Counted from the stretch's first letter, positions 1-8,733 are shown. The stretch: DNA of 64,000 nt from Pontibacter ruber (GCF_023630205.1 NZ_JALPRR010000002.1:798899-862898), one strand, 5' to 3'. Notes: a model not told the origin generated them from the letters alone. Translations and numbers: made by a program.

Positions 1-2
1 CC

Positions 3-668
3 GATGCCGAAAGGCAATACAAAAAGGTAATGGAAATGAATGTGGTAGTGGGGAAAGTGCTGAATTCAACGCCTATTTTCAGCGATAAGCTGGAGTATGT
101 GGTGATGGCCCCGTACTGGAATGTGCCCAACAGCATCGTTGAAAAAGAGATCAAACCGAACATGCTGCGTAACCCCGATTGGCTGGAAACCCAGGATATG
201 GAAATTGTGACGAAAGAGAAGGAACCAAAGCCTATCTCGCCTTACACTATTGACTGGTCGAGCGTAACGGAGAAAAACTTCCCGTACATGGTGCGCCAGC
301 GCCCGGGTCCTAAGAACTCGCTTGGTTCGCTGAAATTCCTGTTCCCGAACGAGTACTCCATTTACCTGCACGACACACCGGCTACATCGCTCTTCAGTTT
401 GAACGAACGTGGGTTTAGCCATGGTTGTGTGCGTCTGGAGAAGCCCATGGATCTTGCCAAATACCTGCTCCGCGATATGCCGGAATGGAATGAATCAGCA
501 ATCCGGGAGACCATTGAAGCAGGCGAAGAAACTTGGGTAACCCTGCCGAAAAAGATACAGGTATACCTGGTATACTTTACCAGCTGGGTTGACAGTGAAG
601 GCAACGTTCATTTCCGGAATGATATTTATGGACATGACAAAAAGCTTAAAGCAGAATACTTTGGCTAA
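3..668 (+). CDS. L,D-transpeptidase (YkuD/YcbB type), 5' partial
   Basis: This is the C-terminal part of a murein L,D-transpeptidase, which makes 3-3 cross-links in, or attaches proteins to, peptidoglycan in the periplasm. The frame is open to the left edge, so the true start lies outside the window and the Met codons near position 30 are internal. The YkuD catalytic motif SHGCVRLE lies at about 415-440 with the nucleophile Cys and its His, preceded by a PGPKNSLG-type stretch and an LHDTP motif, as in YcbB/LdtD proteins. The cupredoxin gene follows after about 40 bp. Family assignment is firm; the exact substrate is not known. Confidence 0.9.
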   Translation, partial: DAERQYKKVMEMNVVVGKVLNSTPIFSDKLEYVVMAPYWNVPNSIVEKEIKPNMLRNPDWLETQDMEIVTKEKEPKPISPYTIDWSSVTEKNFPYMVRQRPGPKNSLGSLKFLFPNEYSIYLHDTPATSLFSLNERGFSHGCVRLEKPMDLAKYLLRDMPEWNESAIRETIEAGEETWVTLPKKIQVYLVYFTSWVDSEGNVHFRNDIYGHDKKLKAEYFG

Positions 669-710
669 TCAGGATAATAACTTAAAGTATAGATGCTTAG
701 GTATAATATT

Positions 711-1250
711 ATGAAGAAGCTGTTGATATGCATGATGCTTGGCAGCAGCCTTATGGCAGCCTGTGACGGGGCGGACAACGCTAACAGGTTGGAAGAAGAA
801 ACTGTTGCCACAGAAGATACTGTGGGAGCCGGATCTCAGGCAGCAGCAGTGGACACGATCTTGCAGAAGGTAAATACTGTGACGCTGAGAGCCGTTGGCA
901 ACAGCATACAGGAAGTGGCTTTTGAGCCGGATACCATTGAGGTAGCAGCTGGCGCGCTTGTTAAACTGACGCTGGTGAATGAGGGCTCCGAACAGCCCAT
1001 GGTCCACAACGTTATCTTTACTTACCGCGACAAGTATAGACTGGTAGCAACCGAGGGGGCCAGGATCGGCTCGTCCGGAAACTATACGCCTCAGGATACT
1101 TCGCTTGTAATTGCAGCGTCGCCTATGGCAAAGCCCGGACAAACTGTGGAAATGGATTTTGAGGCACCGCTAAAACCTGGTGAGTACGATTTTGTCTGCT
1201 CCTACCCAGGCCATTACGAAAGAATGCACGGTACCCTGATCGTGAAGTAA
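711..1250 (+). CDS. Azurin/plastocyanin-like cupredoxin lipoprotein
   Basis: This is a small blue-copper electron carrier, probably anchored in a membrane on the periplasmic side. The start at 711 is preferred over an in-frame ATG at 693 because it gives a clean lipoprotein signal (KKLL..., then SLMAAC as lipobox). An acidic linker of about 50 residues follows. The C-terminal half has the type 1 copper ligands of azurins: His in PMVHNV, then Cys, His and Met in FVCSYPGHYERMHG. Its position near a cbb3 oxidase cluster fits a role in delivering electrons to the oxidase, but that is inference. A strong terminator follows. Confidence 0.85.
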   Translation: MKKLLICMMLGSSLMAACDGADNANRLEEETVATEDTVGAGSQAAAVDTILQKVNTVTLRAVGNSIQEVAFEPDTIEVAAGALVKLTLVNEGSEQPMVHNVIFTYRDKYRLVATEGARIGSSGNYTPQDTSLVIAASPMAKPGQTVEMDFEAPLKPGEYDFVCSYPGHYERMHGTLIVK

Positions 1251-1279
1251 ACTTATAATTTAGATTGACCTACAAGAGA

Positions 1280-1313
1280 AAAGGCTTGCTATACTTTATA
1301 GCAAGCCTTTTTT
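1280..1313 (+). terminator. Intrinsic terminator after the cupredoxin gene
   Basis: A perfect 14-bp stem (1280-1293 with 1297-1310) has a 3-nt loop and runs into a T-rich tail. The stem contains GGCTTGCT and its complement. Confidence 0.9.
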
Positions 1314-1666
1314 ATGCTATGTGTTAAAGCGATGGCTTACTTGTTAAAGGTAAAGTGCAATTCCATGTAATCTTGGTTGTGGTTGATTTTGTCACATAGC
1401 TATTCTACAGCTAAGTATAAAGCAGGTGGTTTATGGCAGATTGAAACAAGTAAGGAGTAAGGTATAAGTATAGGTTTGAGTTGATGTGGTAAACTGCTGT
1501 GGAACATAATTTTAAACTTTTGTGGAAAACTCGAATTATCCACAATGCCCTGCTTTGTAGCTGACAAGGTGTCATAATGTTGTTAAGCAGCAAGATGTTG
1601 TGTGATAGATGTTTATTCTTCCTACTGATCATCTTAGGCGGTCAGAAGGGTTAATGCCTTTACGGA

Positions 1667-1865
1667 TTTACAGTTGTGCTGCAGTTTACGATTGTTTATA
1701 CATTTGTAAACTTAAATATTTATATATTTTTGTTGACAATGTAATTGCTTGTAAAACATTGTTTTGTATATTGTTCTGGAATGGTTTCTTTAATGCATGG
1801 GCTCCTCATTTCATACTTGTAAAAGCAGGGAATAGGCAGCATTTTTAAAGAGCATTTACAATTGT
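1667..1865 (+). promoter_or_regulatory. Three TTTACRRTTGT elements upstream of the XRE gene
   Basis: The 11-mer TTTAC(A/G)(A/G)TTGT occurs at 1667-1677, 1685-1695 and 1855-1865. Related inverse pieces (TTGTAAA) lie near 1704, 1750 and 1817. The first two are 18 bp apart and sit directly upstream of the candidate promoter. They could be operators for the XRE protein encoded at 1888, but AT-rich sequence makes chance repeats more likely than usual. Confidence 0.35.
1703..1732 (+). promoter_or_regulatory. Candidate Bacteroidota promoter for the XRE gene
   Basis: A TTTG at 1703-1706 lies 18 bp before TATTTTTG at 1725-1732, which fits the -33 TTTG / -7 TAnnTTTG pattern of the Bacteroidota housekeeping sigma factor. 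It would leave a leader of roughly 150 nt before the start codon at 1888. Confidence 0.4.
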
Positions 1866-1887
1866 TTAAGCCCTATTTCTATGCTTT

Positions 1888-2322
1888 ATGGTAGAACGTA
1901 TACGAAAGTTGATGGAGTACAAGGGGCTTTCTGCCTCTCAGTTTGCGGACGGTGTTGAGGTACCCCGTGCCGTGATCAGCCATATTCTCAGTGCCCGGAA
2001 CAAGCCCAGCCTCGAAGTAGTGCAGAAAATACTGGCTGTGCATCAGGATATTAGCATCAGCTGGTTGTTGATGGGGCAAGGAGATATGCTAACTGCATTA
2101 GCAGTGCCAGTCGGTGGCCAGAAGCTTCTTTCCGAAGCAATAACCCGGGAGAAAGACGTTCCGGATGTTGCGGGCCTGAGTACAGAGAGAGATGGAAATA
2201 TACAAAACAGCACTTCTGCTTCAGGTATTGTAGCTAAAGCTTTGGCTCTGGACAAAACCATAGAACAGGTGATGATCTTTTATTCAGATAAAACGTTTAT
2301 TTCCTATAACCCGGCACAGTAA
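1888..2322 (+). CDS. XRE-family helix-turn-helix regulator
   Basis: The first 65 residues form a Cro/C1-type HTH: ERIRKLMEYKGLSASQFAD, then VPRAVISHILSARNKPSLEVVQKIL, ending in SWLLMGQG. This arrangement is common in Bacteroidota regulators. The remaining 75 or so residues are polar with no domain I recognise, and may be an effector or dimerisation tail. It stands alone between a long upstream region and the FNR-like gene. The target genes are unknown; self-regulation through the repeats upstream is possible. Confidence 0.85.
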   Translation: MVERIRKLMEYKGLSASQFADGVEVPRAVISHILSARNKPSLEVVQKILAVHQDISISWLLMGQGDMLTALAVPVGGQKLLSEAITREKDVPDVAGLSTERDGNIQNSTSASGIVAKALALDKTIEQVMIFYSDKTFISYNPAQ

Positions 2323-2500
2323 CAAGCCCTGTATAAGTAGCATGCAGGAACCAGGGAGAAGTGATTACTACTTTTGCTATACCCTTTAGGTTGGAGCTGC
2401 TACACTAACCACCCGAACGAAATTTTAAAAAAGCCTGTTACTGAATTTAGTTTATACTATGCTATTGCGTAGTTTTACACCCATATTTACTTTTTCAGGT

Positions 2501-3205
2501 ATGAAATTTTCTCCTCCGGATTGCCAGAACTGCGCCAGCCGACACGGCTCGTTGCTGGGATGTTGCAAGGGCAGTGAACTCGATGAGGTCTCTGCCTCCA
2601 AATCCTGCTTTGTCTACAAAAAGGGGCAGATGGTTTTCCATGAAGGAGGAAAGCCGTCTGGGCTGTACTGCATCAACTCTGGCAAAATAAAGATAACCAA
2701 GATGGGCAGCGACGGCAAAGACCAGATCGTGCGTCTTGCCAAACCCGGCGATGTGATCGGTTACCGTGCTCTGATGGCCGATACCAATTACTCTGCTTCA
2801 GCCGTGGCCCTGGATGAGGCGGTTGTCTGCTTTATTCCTAAATCGCAGTTCCTGGAGCTGATCAGCCACAACATGGAATTCTCGGCTGGCCTGATGAAGC
2901 TTTTATCGCAGGCTTTGGGGGAGGCCGAAGAGCGCATGGTGCAGATGGCTTACAAGCCGGTTCGCGAGCGTCTGGCAGAAGCGCTCCTGCTGTTGCAGAA
3001 GACGTATAATAAGGAAGAAGGGCAGGACAATTTTACCATTTCCATTTCCCGGGAAGATCTGGCCTCGATCGTAGGTACAGCTAAGGAAACGACCATCCGG
3101 TTGCTGTCTGAGTTCAAAGACGAAAACATCATCTCCGCCAAAGGCAGTAACATTACCATTCTGGACTCAGACAAGCTCTATAAGATCTGTCATTTATATG
3201 ATTAG
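2501..3205 (+). CDS. Crp/Fnr-family regulator with N-terminal cysteines (FNR-like)
   Basis: A transcription factor of about 234 residues. The start at 2501 is preferred over the in-frame ATG at 2459 because the reading before it has no family similarity. The N-terminus carries Cys8, Cys11, Cys21, Cys22 and Cys36, resembling the iron-sulfur cluster Cys group of FNR. A cyclic-nucleotide-binding fold follows (GKIKITKMGSDGKDQI, GDVIGYRAL), then a winged HTH with ISREDLASIVGTAKETTIRLL. The Glu and Arg of ETTIR match the DNA-reading Glu and Arg of CRP/FNR; the FNR Ser is Ile here. It lies directly before the cbb3 cluster and is the obvious candidate to bind the TGAY-N4-RTCA pairs there. Oxygen sensing is inferred. 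Confidence 0.88.
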   Translation: MKFSPPDCQNCASRHGSLLGCCKGSELDEVSASKSCFVYKKGQMVFHEGGKPSGLYCINSGKIKITKMGSDGKDQIVRLAKPGDVIGYRALMADTNYSASAVALDEAVVCFIPKSQFLELISHNMEFSAGLMKLLSQALGEAEERMVQMAYKPVRERLAEALLLLQKTYNKEEGQDNFTISISREDLASIVGTAKETTIRLLSEFKDENIISAKGSNITILDSDKLYKICHLYD

Positions 3206-3261
3206 TTACCAGTAAGGTATGTCTGGTGCAAAAGTATAGAGTTTAACAAGTATAAAATAAG

Positions 3262-3295
3262 AACGGCAGGCGCACAAACGCCTGCCGTTTCTTTT
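3262..3295 (+). terminator. Intrinsic terminator after the FNR-like gene
   Basis: An 11-bp GC-rich stem (3262-3272 with 3279-3289, AACGGCAGGCG and complement) has a 6-nt loop and a T-rich tail. Confidence 0.92.
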
Positions 3296-3531
3296 GCCGG
3301 TGCTCACCAACACCGTTTAACACCTAAAAACTAAACTTTAAAACTTCTTACCTTTAACTGCCTGTACCACTTAATCAGCTTGCTGCCATTGGCCTGCACA
3401 GGCGGTTGTTTCTCTTTCAACAAACCCCGAGACGTATTGTTTATACTTTTTAAACTATCGCCTCTCTTTATTTTCTGTCAGAGTTTATCATTTTCTTTTA
3501 CAAATTTCGCTCCTTTTATAAACTCATGCAC

Positions 3532-3596
3532 TGACATCAATCACTTACTGAAGTGACATTCATCATCTTTTAAGGCAATGGCTCCATCTACCTTTG
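3532..3596 (+). promoter_or_regulatory. Tandem FNR-like sites and -7 box, ccoI promoter
   Basis: Two 12-mers of the form TGAY-N4-RTCA lie at 3532-3543 (TGACATCAATCA) and 3554-3565 (TGACATTCATCA), 22 bp apart. A perfect Bacteroidota -7 box TACCTTTG is at 3589-3596, 23 bp after the second site. This puts the second site near -41.5, the class II activator position, and the first near -63.5. The same geometry occurs before ccoNO, ccoG and the stress-protein gene. Confidence 0.75.
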
Positions 3597-3621
3597 TATT
3601 GGAAAAATATAAGAAATTGAG

Positions 3622-6027
3622 ATGGAAGCCGCACTCCAAACCAATATTCAGACATGCTACCACTGCGGGGATACCTGCAAAGAGGAGCCCATTGTAGCGC
3701 ACGATAAAACGTTCTGCTGCGATGGCTGTAAAGCTGTTTATGAACTGCTGGAGGAAAATAACCTCTGTACCTACTATAACCTGGATGAAAATCCGGGCAT
3801 TTCAAGCAAGCAACCCGTTGTAGAAGCCCGATTTGCTTACCTTGATGATGCTGGCGTGGAAGCACAGCTCATCAACTTCCGCAACGATTCGATCTGCAAG
3901 CTCACGTTTTACATTCCGCAAATGCACTGCAGCTCCTGTATCTGGCTGCTGGAAAACCTCTTTAAGCTGAACCCGGGCGTAGCAGAGTCTACTGTAAACT
4001 TCCTTCGCAAAGAAGTATCGCTGACCTATTTTCACCAGAAAACAACGCTGCGAGAAGTGGTGCAGCTGCTGGCGCGCATCGGCTACGAGCCTGCCATTAC
4101 GCTGGCTGACACCGATGGCAAGAAAACCACGAAGCAGAGCCGCACCATCATCTACAAATTAGGCGTAGCCGGATTTGCTTTCGGCAACGTGATGTTGCTG
4201 GCCTTCCCGGATTACCTGGCGGTAACGGAGGGGCTGCAGCGCACGTTTGGCTCGTTCTTCGGCTACCTGAGCATTCTGCTTTCGCTGCCGGTGTTCTTCT
4301 ACAGTGCCCGTGGGTTCTTTACCTCGGCCATTGAAGGTATCAGGCAGCGCATGGTCAACATCGACCTGCCGATTGCTACCGGTTTGCTGGCCTTGTTCTG
4401 CGTGAGCTTCTATGAGATTATTTCCGGCAACGGTCCTGGTTACCTGGATTCCTTTACCGGCCTGGTGTTCTTTATGCTGATCGGCAAGTATTTTCAGCAG
4501 AAGACCTACGACACCCTGTCTTTCGACCGTGACTATACTTCTTATTTTCCTGTTTCAATTGCTGTATTAAAGGAGAATGGCGAAGAAGAGTCAGTAGCGG
4601 TACGAAACCTTAAAGTGGGCAACCGTATCCGCATACGTAACCAGGAACTTATACCTGCTGATACCCTACTTTTAAGAGGCACCGCCATGATCGACTACAG
4701 CTTTGTGTCCGGCGAATCGGAGCCGGTGGAGAAAGTGGTGGGCGAGGTGATCTATGCCGGCGGCCGCCAGGTAGGAGAGAGCGTGGAGCTGGAAGTAGTA
4801 AAAGAAGTATCGCAAGGTTACCTGACGCAGCTCTGGAACGACAGCGTGTTCTCCAAAAACGAAGAGCAGTCGGTGGCGACCTATGCCAACGTAGCAGGCA
4901 AATGGTTCATCATCGTGACCTTGTTTGTAGCCGCTGGTTCGCTGTTCTACTGGGTGCCCCGCGACATGGACATGGCCATGAAAGCCTTCACCTCGGTGCT
5001 CATCATTGCCTGCCCTTGTGCTTTGTCGCTGGCGACGCCGTTTGTGCACGGCCATACCTTGCGCGTGTTCGGCAAGAACAAGTTCTACCTCAAAAATACC
5101 TCGGTAGTAGAAACACTGGCCAAAATCGATACAGTGGTTTTCGATAAAACCGGAACGCTCACAGAGCCTAACGCAGCTGAAGTAACCTACACAGGAAAAG
5201 CACTTTTACCAGAGCAGGAGAAAGCGATACTTTCAGTGCTGCGCCACTCCACGCACCCGCTTAGCCAGCGCATCAGCCAGAACCTGAAAGGAGAGGCGGC
5301 TGAAGTGCAGAACTTCCAGGAGTTTGCCGGTAAGGGACTGGCAGGCGAAGTGAATGGCCAAATGGTGCGCGTAGGGTCCGCCTCCTACTTAGGTGTACCC
5401 ACCGATAAAGTAAAAGACGCACTCAAGACCACAGTGTATGTATCGCTGGACGGCGTGGTGCTGGGCTACTATACTTTTTTTAATGTGTACCGCGACGGGC
5501 TGAAAGATATCCTGAGCGATCTGAACGATAAGAAGATCGCCGTGCTTTCCGGTGACAACAACCACGAAGAAGCGCGCCTGAAAGAACTGCTGGGCGAGGG
5601 GGCTGAACTGAGCTTTAATCAGTCGCCGGTGCAGAAGCTGGAGTATATCCAGGGGCTAAAAGAGCACCACCACCAGGTATTGATGGTAGGCGACGGCCTG
5701 AACGATGCCGGTGCCCTGAAGCAAAGCGACGCCGGTATTGCCCTGACAAACAGCGTGACCAATTTTTCACCTTCCTGCGACGCCATACTGGATGCCACTG
5801 CCTTTGGTAAGCTGAGCAAGTTTCTGGCTTTCTCTAAGAAAACCATGAAGATCATACTTGCCACTTTTGCTGTGTCGCTGGTCTACAACGTGATCGGTCT
5901 GTCATTGGCCGTGCAGGGGCTGTTTTCACCCATTGCCTCTGCCATACTTATGCCGATAAGCTCGCTTAGTGTGATCATCTTCGCCACCCTTTCCGTGAAG
6001 ATCGCTGCCAAACGCGCAGGTTTATAA
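3622..6027 (+). CDS. ccoI: Cu+-exporting P-type ATPase for cbb3 oxidase maturation (CcoI/FixI type)
   Basis: An inner-membrane P1B ATPase of 801 residues that moves copper across the membrane for cbb3 assembly. The N-terminal 45 residues hold a Cys-rich metal-binding segment (CYHCG...CCDGC). An HMA domain follows with MHCSSC near residue 100. The catalytic parts are SGES near 360, the CPC ion-binding motif near 464 (ACPCALSLATP), the phosphorylation motif DKTGTLT with Asp near 508, an HP motif near 545 (STHPLS), and GDGLND near 690. The fused N-terminal Cys-rich domain and the adjacent ccoS and ccoNO genes point to CcoI rather than detoxifying CopA. It is preceded by tandem FNR-like sites. 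Confidence 0.93.
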   Translation: MEAALQTNIQTCYHCGDTCKEEPIVAHDKTFCCDGCKAVYELLEENNLCTYYNLDENPGISSKQPVVEARFAYLDDAGVEAQLINFRNDSICKLTFYIPQMHCSSCIWLLENLFKLNPGVAESTVNFLRKEVSLTYFHQKTTLREVVQLLARIGYEPAITLADTDGKKTTKQSRTIIYKLGVAGFAFGNVMLLAFPDYLAVTEGLQRTFGSFFGYLSILLSLPVFFYSARGFFTSAIEGIRQRMVNIDLPIATGLLALFCVSFYEIISGNGPGYLDSFTGLVFFMLIGKYFQQKTYDTLSFDRDYTSYFPVSIAVLKENGEEESVAVRNLKVGNRIRIRNQELIPADTLLLRGTAMIDYSFVSGESEPVEKVVGEVIYAGGRQVGESVELEVVKEVSQGYLTQLWNDSVFSKNEEQSVATYANVAGKWFIIVTLFVAAGSLFYWVPRDMDMAMKAFTSVLIIACPCALSLATPFVHGHTLRVFGKNKFYLKNTSVVETLAKIDTVVFDKTGTLTEPNAAEVTYTGKALLPEQEKAILSVLRHSTHPLSQRISQNLKGEAAEVQNFQEFAGKGLAGEVNGQMVRVGSASYLGVPTDKVKDALKTTVYVSLDGVVLGYYTFFNVYRDGLKDILSDLNDKKIAVLSGDNNHEEARLKELLGEGAELSFNQSPVQKLEYIQGLKEHHHQVLMVGDGLNDAGALKQSDAGIALTNSVTNFSPSCDAILDATAFGKLSKFLAFSKKTMKIILATFAVSLVYNVIGLSLAVQGLFSPIASAILMPISSLSVIIFATLSVKIAAKRAGL

Positions 6028-6068
6028 TATAAGCAGGCCCATGTAGAAGCTATGCACCCTGCATGGAC

Positions 6069-6110
6069 CTATAATTCATCATTCATAATTTCTAATTCAT
6101 AATTAGTAAG
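6069..6110 (+). repeat. Low-complexity AATTCAT-type spacer repeat
   Basis: The ccoI-ccoS spacer consists of variations on AATTCAT and CATAATT. The 18-mer at 6073-6090 matches, in inverse orientation, 17 of 18 positions at 11872-11889 in the ccoG-ccoH spacer. It looks like a dispersed spacer repeat; no function is evident. Confidence 0.5.
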
Positions 6111-6113
6111 GCC

Positions 6114-6305
6114 ATGTTCATCATCTTTTTGCTAATCGGTATCAGCGTTACGGTGGCTGGTTGCTTCCTGGGCGCTTTCCTGTGGGCGGTTCGCTCCGGG
6201 CAGTACGACGACGACTATACGCCGGCCGTGCGCATGCTCTTTGAAAATGAGCCAGGCAAGGCGGCTGCCAATAAGCCTGTTAAAAGCGAACCCGCAAAAG
6301 CATAA
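6114..6305 (+). CDS. ccoS: cbb3 oxidase assembly protein CcoS
   Basis: A small membrane protein of 63 residues required for fitting cofactors into cbb3 oxidase. One N-terminal membrane helix (FIIFLLIGISVTVAGCFLGA) is followed by the family signature FLWAVRSGQYDDDYTPAVRML. The tail is short, polar and rich in Ala, Lys and Glu. It sits between ccoI and ccoNO, as in many cbb3 clusters, probably in the ccoI transcript. Confidence 0.9.
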   Translation: MFIIFLLIGISVTVAGCFLGAFLWAVRSGQYDDDYTPAVRMLFENEPGKAAANKPVKSEPAKA

Positions 6306-6315
6306 AGTCAGCAGC

Positions 6316-6380
6316 TGATTACAATCACCTTCATAGATGACTTAGGTCATCTTTTTACCGCCGCATCTTTCAGAATTTTG
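6316..6380 (+). promoter_or_regulatory. Tandem FNR-like sites and -7 box, ccoNO promoter
   Basis: Sites TGATTACAATCA (6316-6327) and TGACTTAGGTCA (6338-6349) are 22 bp apart. The second has 7-bp perfect arms when extended to 6335-6352. A -7-like octamer GAATTTTG is at 6373-6380, 23 bp after the second site. The same two sites, with few changes and no gaps, precede ccoG. Confidence 0.78.
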
Positions 6381-6451
6381 AATTCTAAATCGAAGGGATT
6401 TAAAACCAACAATAACACATAGAACACTTAAACAAATGGAGGACACCGCAC

Positions 6452-8644
6452 ATGTCAACTAATGTAGCTGAAGTCTTAGAACACACCCCGGAACCGAAAG
6501 CGCCATCGAAAGGCGGGGGGCCGGGAGTAACCGAAACGTTCTTTTATGACAACAAGATCGTTCGGGATTTTGGTATAGCCACTGTATTCTGGGGTATTGC
6601 CGGTATGCTGATCGGGGTGATCATCGCCTTCCAGCTGGCGAACCCGGATGTAAACATGGGCACGCAGTATACCACGTTCGGTCGTGTAAGGCCGCTGCAC
6701 ACAAACGCAGTTATTTTCGCTTTCGTGGGTAACGCCATCTTTATGGGTGTGTACTACTCGCTGCAGCGCCTCTGCAAAACCCGCATGTACAATGATCTGC
6801 TAAGCAAGATCCACTTCTGGGGCTGGCAGCTAATCATTGTCTCCGCAGTTATCACCCTTCCGCTGGGTATCACTACATCTAAAGAGTATGCCGAGCTGGA
6901 GTGGCCAATCGATATTGCCATTACACTGATCTGGGTTGTATTTGGCTGGAACATGTTTGGAACCATTGCCAAGCGCCGTGAGCGCCACATGTACGTGGCC
7001 ATCTGGTTCTACATTGCCACTTTCCTGACAGTTGCCGTGCTGCACATCGTGAACTCTTACGAGATGCCGGTTAACTTCTTCAAGAGCTACTCTGGTTATG
7101 CAGGTGTTCAGGATGCGCTGGTGCAGTGGTGGTATGGCCACAACGCGGTTGCATTCTTCTTAACAACACCGTTCCTGGGCCTGATGTACTACTTCCTGCC
7201 TAAGGCTGCTAACCGCCCAGTATACTCTTACCGTCTGTCTATCATTCACTTCTGGTCGCTGATCTTCATCTATATCTGGGCTGGTCCGCACCACTTGCTT
7301 TATACTGCCCTGCCAGACTGGGCGCAGTCACTGGGTGTGGTATTCTCTGTTATGCTGATCGCTCCAAGCTGGGGTGGTATGATCAACGGTCTTTTGACAC
7401 TGCGTGGCGCCTGGGACAAAGTACGTGAAGAACCGGTGCTGAAGTTTATGGTGGTTGCCATCACGGCTTACGGTATGGCTACGTTCGAAGGACCGATGCT
7501 GTCGCTGAAAAACGTGAACGCCATTGCCCACTTTACCGACTGGATCGTAGCACACGTGCACGTGGGTGCCCTTGGCTGGAACGGCTTCCTGACCTTTGCC
7601 ATGCTGTACTGGTTGTTCCCACGCCTGTATAACACACAATTACACTCTAAGAAGCTGGCGAACGCGCACTTCTGGTTAGGTACGCTGGGTATCCTGTTTT
7701 ACGCCATCCCGATGTACTGGGCAGGTTTCACACAGGGTCTGATGTGGAAACAATTCACTGCAGAAGGTACCCTGCAGTACTCTAACTTCCTGGAAACAGT
7801 GCTTCAGATCGTGCCAATGTATTACCTGCGTGGTATTGGTGGTGTGTTCTACCTGAGCGGCGTGTTCCTGATGGTATATAACCTGTACAAAACTGCCAAG
7901 TCTGGTGCGCTTATCTCTAACGAGGCTACTGTAGCTCCTGCAAGAGTAACGGAGCAGAGCCACAACGCCGGCCACTGGCACTCCTGGATCGAGAAGCGTC
8001 CGACGCAAATGGCGATTTGGGCAACCGTTGCTATCCTGATCGGTGGTCTGGTAGAGTTCATACCTGCTTTCGTGATTAAGTCGAACGTTCCGACCATTGC
8101 CAGTGTGAAGCCTTATACTTCGCTGGAGCTGCAGGGCCGTGACCTGTACATCAAAGAGGGTTGCGTTAACTGCCACACGCAAATGGTTCGTCCGTTCCGC
8201 TCTGAAACCGAGCGTTACGGTGAGTACTCCAAAGCTGGCGAGTTCGTGTACGATCACAACTTCCTGTGGGGCTCTAAGCGTACCGGCCCGGACTTGCACC
8301 GGGTAGGAGGTAAGTATCCGCACTCATGGCACTACCACCACATGCTCGACCCAACTTCTATGTCACCAGGCTCTATCATGCCATCTTACCCATGGTTGTT
8401 TGAGCAGGAGATCGATCTGAGCACAACACAGGATAAGCTGAAGACCCTGAAACAGCTGGGTGTTCCTTACGAAGAGGGGTACATCGAGAATGCGAATGCA
8501 GAGCTCATGAAGCAGGCAGAAGGAATTACCGCTGAGCTGGCGAAAGAAGGCCTGGAGGTAAAACCTCAGTCCGAAATCGTAGCACTGATCGCCTACCTGC
8601 AGCGCCTGGGTACGGATATTAAAGTGAAAGAAACACAGGAGTAA
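6452..8644 (+). CDS. ccoNO: Fused cbb3 cytochrome c oxidase subunits I and II (CcoN-CcoO)
   Basis: The core of the high-affinity terminal oxidase, in the inner membrane: it reduces oxygen to water and pumps protons. Residues 1 to about 490 are the multi-helix CcoN part with its heme and CuB histidines (for example RPLHTNAV, WWYGHNAV, GPHHLLYT and VAHVHVGALGWNG). Residues about 535-730 are CcoO: a membrane anchor, then the heme c motif CVNCHTQMVRP with Cys near 571, and a Met ligand in the SPGSIMPSYPW segment. The fusion is typical of Bacteroidota. The start follows a GGAGG-like stretch near 6438. It has its own FNR-like promoter. Confidence 0.96.
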   Translation: MSTNVAEVLEHTPEPKAPSKGGGPGVTETFFYDNKIVRDFGIATVFWGIAGMLIGVIIAFQLANPDVNMGTQYTTFGRVRPLHTNAVIFAFVGNAIFMGVYYSLQRLCKTRMYNDLLSKIHFWGWQLIIVSAVITLPLGITTSKEYAELEWPIDIAITLIWVVFGWNMFGTIAKRRERHMYVAIWFYIATFLTVAVLHIVNSYEMPVNFFKSYSGYAGVQDALVQWWYGHNAVAFFLTTPFLGLMYYFLPKAANRPVYSYRLSIIHFWSLIFIYIWAGPHHLLYTALPDWAQSLGVVFSVMLIAPSWGGMINGLLTLRGAWDKVREEPVLKFMVVAITAYGMATFEGPMLSLKNVNAIAHFTDWIVAHVHVGALGWNGFLTFAMLYWLFPRLYNTQLHSKKLANAHFWLGTLGILFYAIPMYWAGFTQGLMWKQFTAEGTLQYSNFLETVLQIVPMYYLRGIGGVFYLSGVFLMVYNLYKTAKSGALISNEATVAPARVTEQSHNAGHWHSWIEKRPTQMAIWATVAILIGGLVEFIPAFVIKSNVPTIASVKPYTSLELQGRDLYIKEGCVNCHTQMVRPFRSETERYGEYSKAGEFVYDHNFLWGSKRTGPDLHRVGGKYPHSWHYHHMLDPTSMSPGSIMPSYPWLFEQEIDLSTTQDKLKTLKQLGVPYEEGYIENANAELMKQAEGITAELAKEGLEVKPQSEIVALIAYLQRLGTDIKVKETQE

Positions 8645-8659
8645 CCTGACAAAGGACGA

Positions 8660-8705
8660 TATGACAAAAGACAAAGGAGCTAAAATGCAAGTGTCTTTTG
8701 TCATA
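8660..8705 (+). repeat. Intercistronic hairpin between ccoNO and ccoQ
   Basis: A perfect 14-bp inverted repeat (8660-8673 TATGACAAAAGACA with 8692-8705) with an 18-nt loop lies in the ccoNO-ccoQ spacer. It has no T-run, so mRNA processing or stabilisation within the operon is more likely than termination. This is inference. Confidence 0.6.
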
Positions 8706-8733
8706 GAGTCTCCAAGTCACAAAGTCTAAGAAA

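Larger units (their letters stand above)
1314..1887. other. Long AT-rich intergenic region with no convincing gene
   Basis: About 570 bp without a credible gene. Short open frames occur on both strands but have no recognisable domain and lie in AT-rich, low-complexity sequence. The right half holds a candidate promoter and repeated TTTAC-type elements upstream of the XRE regulator, listed separately. Confidence 0.6.

Noticed and set aside
1411..1632. Open frame of 73 codons on the minus strand
   Set aside because: No domain, hydrophobic run from AT-rich DNA, and no fitting start region.
1609..1848. Open frame of 79 codons on the plus strand
   Set aside because: It lies in AT-rich low-complexity sequence, has no domain, and overlaps the candidate promoter and repeats of the XRE gene.
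7676..8323. Minus-strand frame of 215 codons inside ccoNO
   Set aside because: It is antisense to the heme c domain of CcoO and shows no domain of its own.
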